Assembly (NCBI GenBank): GCA_948823415.1
Contig: CAQKRU010000029.1
Coordinates: 1-8,228, forward strand
Direction of reading: 5' to 3'
DNA: 8,228 nt
Source of the DNA: an uncultured Eubacteriales bacterium
GTDB lineage: Bacteria; Bacillota; Clostridia; Oscillospirales; Acutalibacteraceae
Below are positions 5,337 through 8,228 of the stretch, piece after piece. The notes beneath the pieces are model-generated. The model was not told the DNA's origin. It saw nothing but the letters and a program-made list of their open reading frames with translations, and did not search any database. The first letter of the stretch is position 1. Each line of letters begins with the position of its first letter. A program made the translations under genes and the position numbers.

Positions 5337-7112
5337 ATGCCGTTGCCTGATGGCTTTATCGAAGAAATAAAAGTGAAAAACGATACTGTTGACGTGATTT
5401 CTTCCTATGTTAGCCTGCGGCGGCGTGGCCGGAATCTTGTGGGGCTTTGCCCTTTTCACTCCGAAAAGACGCCTTCTTTTAACGTTTACCCCTTGAGCAG
5501 CTCTTTTTATTGCTTTGGCTGCGGCTGTGGCGGCGATATTATTACTTTTGTTGAGAAGATTGAAAATTTGGATTACTTGGAGGCTGTTAAGTTTTTGGCG
5601 CAACGAGCTGGCGTCAAGATGCCCGAAAATAGCCAACGCGATCAGGAAAATGCTTTTATTAAGATGCGCATTTTGGAGGTTAATCGTGCGGCGGCGAGGT
5701 TTTTTTATGAAAATTTGTACTCTGAAAAAGGCCGTGGTGCTCTCGATTATCTACATCGGCGGGGCGTTTCTGACCGGACTATCAAGAAGTTTGGGTTGGG
5801 GTATTCCCCCAACTCCCGCTATAATCTTATTAATCATTTGAGGGGGTGCGGGTTTAGTAACTCGGAGATAGTCTCTGCGAATTTGGCTTATTCTCGTGGT
5901 GGCGATACTAACAGCGTTTCTGCTCGATTTTTTGACCGGGTGATGTTTCCTATTATCGACCTGCGCGGCAATGTTATTGCTTTTGGCGGCCGTGTGATGT
6001 CTGGCCTGAAGCCGAAATATCTGAATACTTCGGACACTTTGGTTTTTAAGAAGAGTTTGAATATTTTTGCTTTAAACTTTGCTAAGGCCGATAACGACGG
6101 CGTTTTGATCTTGGTTGAGGGGTACATGGACGTTATTGCTTTGCATCAGGCGGGCTTTCGGAATGCTATTGCCACTTTGGGGACGGCTTTGACTTCGGAA
6201 CAGGCGCGGATTATTGCTCGGTATGCTAAGGAAGTTGTTATTTGCTATGACTCCGACGAGGCTGGGCAGAAAGCTGCTTCCCGCGCGATTGACCTTTTGC
6301 GGCCAACGGGTATACTTATTAAGGTTATTTCTGTGCCGGATGGCAAGGACCCGGACGAGTTTATCCGCTCTTACGGCAAGGACGGCGCTATTCGATTTGC
6401 GCAATTAATTAAAAATTCTGGTAATGATATTGAGTATCGGCTACAGAAGGCCGCTCGTGGCTATAACTTGGCTGACTCTGAGGCTAAGATTGCCTATTTG
6501 AAGGACTGCGTTAAAATTTTGGCTTCGCTTGATGATTTGATTGAGCAGGAGATTTATGCTGGCAAATTGAGCGAAAAGCTGGATATTTTAAAGCAGACGA
6601 TTATGAGTCAGGTGGCTAAGGAGCGCTTGCGGACGAAGAAACGCGTTGAAAAAAAGCAGTTTCTTAATATTCAACAAAATTTGTCTGCTAGGAATGACCG
6701 CTTGAATGCTGAAAAATCGCACAATCTGCGTGCTGCTGCGGCTGAAGAGGCTATTATTGCTTACATTATTAATAACCCTGAATCGGCGGGGAATATATTT
6801 TATCGGCTTTCTTATCGCGATTTTTGTACAAGCTTTAATCGCAAGATTTATTCTGTTTTGGAAAAACGCTTCAAGGCTGGGCGGCCTATTAGCATTACGG
6901 ATTTGACTTTGGACTTTTCTTGCGACGAAGTTTCTGCTATTGCTGCAATGTTGGCAAAAGAGGCTGAGCGAATGTCCTCTCGGGACGCCGTTTCTGAGTA
7001 CATAAATGTTATTTTGTTTGAAAGCGGAAAGCTTGATGAAGATAAAATTGGCGCTGCTTGCGATGAGCAAATTATCGGGTACATGCAGCTGCTGCGGGAA
7101 CACAAAAAATAG
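5337..7112 (+). CDS. dnaG: DNA primase
   Basis: A 591-residue protein, normal for Gram-positive DnaG. It makes the short RNA primers that start Okazaki fragments and the leading strand, working with the replicative helicase. The N-terminal CHC2-type zinc ribbon has Cys38, His41, Cys59 and Cys62 (LCPFHSEKTPSF then FYCFGCG). The primase core includes YLHRRGVSDRTIKKFGLGY and KPKYLNTSDT. The TOPRIM catalytic domain has the acidic Glu261 (VEGYMDV) and the Asp305-Ser-Asp307 pair (CYDSDEAG), which bind the metal ions. From about residue 450 to the end is the variable helicase-interacting domain. The start is ATG 5337 after TGGAGGT (5324-5330). A TATAAC box at 5312-5317 may belong to a weak promoter. 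The stop codon overlaps the ribosome binding site of sigA, 13 bases before its start, so the two genes are surely one operon. It has its usual sigma partner, but rpsU is not in front. Confidence 0.98.
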   Translation: MPLPDGFIEEIKVKNDTVDVISSYVSLRRRGRNLVGLCPFHSEKTPSFNVYPLSSSFYCFGCGCGGDIITFVEKIENLDYLEAVKFLAQRAGVKMPENSQRDQENAFIKMRILEVNRAAARFFYENLYSEKGRGALDYLHRRGVSDRTIKKFGLGYSPNSRYNLINHLRGCGFSNSEIVSANLAYSRGGDTNSVSARFFDRVMFPIIDLRGNVIAFGGRVMSGLKPKYLNTSDTLVFKKSLNIFALNFAKADNDGVLILVEGYMDVIALHQAGFRNAIATLGTALTSEQARIIARYAKEVVICYDSDEAGQKAASRAIDLLRPTGILIKVISVPDGKDPDEFIRSYGKDGAIRFAQLIKNSGNDIEYRLQKAARGYNLADSEAKIAYLKDCVKILASLDDLIEQEIYAGKLSEKLDILKQTIMSQVAKERLRTKKRVEKKQFLNIQQNLSARNDRLNAEKSHNLRAAAAEEAIIAYIINNPESAGNIFYRLSYRDFCTSFNRKIYSVLEKRFKAGRPISITDLTLDFSCDEVSAIAAMLAKEAERMSSRDAVSEYINVILFESGKLDEDKIGAACDEQIIGYMQLLREHKK

Positions 7113-7117
7113 GGGGA
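7111..7117 (+). promoter_or_regulatory. sigA ribosome binding site overlapping the dnaG stop
   Basis: AGGGGGA shares its first two bases with the dnaG TAG stop (7110-7112) and ends 8 bases before ATG 7126. This tight layout suggests that ribosomes finishing dnaG help start sigA. A TTG at 7123 and a second ATG at 7129 are also in frame; 7126 has the best spacing. Confidence 0.7.
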
Positions 7118-7125
7118 ATGTTTTG

Positions 7126-8228
7126 ATGATGCCAACTCCACCAGTTAAGGACAAGGACCTTATTATGAAGACTTTGTTTGACGCTGCTAAGGCGAAGGGC
7201 CGGATTAATACTAAGGAGATCCTCGATGCTATGGGCGAGGTTGACTTTGAGCCAGAACAGCTAGAAAAATTTTATGATGAGCTCGAGGCCGCTGGAGTCG
7301 AGATAATCGAAGATTTTAATGAGATTAAGTCCGATGAGCTTGCGTTTACTCAAGAGATGGCTACCGAAAAAGCCGAAGTAGCTGATGATGCTGGCTTTGC
7401 AGAAGTACTTTTGGTTGACGACCCGGTTAAGGTCTTTTTGAAGGAAATTGGCCGTGTGCCGCTTTTGTCTACCGAAGAGGAGCTGGATTTGGCTCAAAAG
7501 TTTTCTAATGGCGATGAAGGCGCTAAGAGCCGTTTGATTGAGGCTAACCTTCGTTTGGTTGTTAGCATTGCAAAGCGCTATTTGGGCCGAGGTTTGCAGT
7601 TTTTGGATTTAATTCAGGAGGGGAATTTGGGACTTATTAAGGCTGTTGAGAAGTTCGATTACAGCAAGGGTTTTAAGTTTTCGACTTATGCTACTTGGTG
7701 GATTCGCCAGGCTATTACCCGCGCGATTTCCGACCAGGCCCGGACGATTCGGATTCCTGTACATATGGTTGAGAGCATTAACAAAGTCAAAAAGGCGCAG
7801 AGTCTGCTTTTGCACATTAATGGTCACGATCCTACGCCGGAAGAGGTTGCCGAACAATTGGACATGCCTGTTGAAAAAGTTCGCGACATTATGCGCGTTG
7901 CTCAGGAGCCGGTTTCGCTCGAGACTCCTATTGGCGAAGAAGAAGACAGTCATTTGGGTGATTTTATCCCGGATGATGATGCTTTGGCCCCGGCTGATGC
8001 GGCTTCTCACACTTTGCTTAAGGAGCAGTTGTCCAAAATTCTCTACACTTTGACGCCTAGAGAAGGTAAAGTTTTGCGGTTGCGTTTTGGTTTGGATGAC
8101 GGGAAGGCTCGTACTTTAGAGGAAGTCGGTAAAGAATTTAACGTAACACGCGAGCGCATTCGCCAGATTGAGGCTAAGGCTTTACGAAAATTGCGTCACC
8201 CCAGCAGGAGCAAAAAGCTAAAGGATTT
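7126..8228 (+). CDS. sigA: Main RNA polymerase sigma factor SigA/RpoD (3' partial)
   Basis: The frame is open from ATG 7126 to the window end (367 full codons). The last visible residues, RHPSRSKKLKDF, are the typical SigA C-terminus, so only a few residues are missing. Residues 1-95 are a short acidic region 1.1. Region 1.2 begins near 99 (DPVKVFLKEIGRVPLLSTEEE). Region 2 (about 141-210) includes NLRLVVSIAKRYLGRGLQF and the promoter-melting TYATWWIRQAI (187-197). Region 3 follows with HMVESINKV and the PTPEEVAEQLDMP segment. Region 4 has TPREGKVLRLRFG and the -35-recognising helix-turn-helix LEEVGKEFNVTRERIRQIE (331-349). Known: it directs RNA polymerase to housekeeping TTGACA/TATAAT promoters, as seen for the tRNA and rpmE here. 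The size matches the roughly 370-residue SigA of Bacillus and lacks the long insert of E. coli RpoD. Ala codons are mostly GCT, unlike the exporter genes. Confidence 0.98.
   Translation, partial: MMPTPPVKDKDLIMKTLFDAAKAKGRINTKEILDAMGEVDFEPEQLEKFYDELEAAGVEIIEDFNEIKSDELAFTQEMATEKAEVADDAGFAEVLLVDDPVKVFLKEIGRVPLLSTEEELDLAQKFSNGDEGAKSRLIEANLRLVVSIAKRYLGRGLQFLDLIQEGNLGLIKAVEKFDYSKGFKFSTYATWWIRQAITRAISDQARTIRIPVHMVESINKVKKAQSLLLHINGHDPTPEEVAEQLDMPVEKVRDIMRVAQEPVSLETPIGEEEDSHLGDFIPDDDALAPADAASHTLLKEQLSKILYTLTPREGKVLRLRFGLDDGKARTLEEVGKEFNVTRERIRQIEAKALRKLRHPSRSKKLKD

Noticed and set aside
7609..8053. Open frames of 133 and 135 codons on both strands inside sigA
   Set aside because: They overlap the conserved sigma regions 2 to 4 in the wrong frames and have no start signals.
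1..8228. CRISPR array, insertion sequence, phage genes or defence system
   Set aside because: No spaced direct repeats, terminal inverted repeats, transposase, integrase or defence-type domains were seen on either strand.

Overview
This window looks like chromosome of a low-G+C Gram-positive bacterium, most likely in the Clostridia. The evidence is the strong GGAGG-type ribosome binding sites, two TTG starts, a tRNA gene with its CCA end encoded, a sigma factor of the short SigA type, and a dnaG-sigA pair. The exact lineage cannot be read from the sequence alone.

Layout. Positions 1-3869 (+) carry two ABC transporter genes of the kind found in NHLM/NHLP peptide natural-product clusters. The first is cut by the left edge of the window. 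The second is complete and probably starts at a TTG codon at 1680. Next come a two-way terminator (about 3888-3928) and a tRNA-Arg(CCT) gene on the minus strand (3971-4047) with its own promoter. From 4196 onward there is a housekeeping block on the plus strand: rpmE (ribosomal protein L31) with a clear promoter and a terminator-like hairpin, a YigZ/IMPACT-family gene, dnaG (primase), and sigA/rpoD (main sigma factor). The last gene is cut by the right edge just before its expected stop.

How the genes work together. The two ABC proteins probably form, or contribute to, one membrane exporter that trims and secretes a ribosomally made peptide. The precursor, the maturation enzymes and the HlyD-like partner would lie left of position 1; none is visible here. 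The right half is core machinery for translation, replication and transcription, with dnaG and sigA coupled by a 13-base gap.

What stands out is the junction. The exporter genes use Ala codons very differently from sigA and end at the 3' side of a tRNA gene, which fits (but does not prove) a laterally acquired island next to tRNA-Arg. I found no CRISPR array, insertion sequence, phage gene or recognisable defence system. The exporter is the only accessory system visible, and it belongs to a known family.
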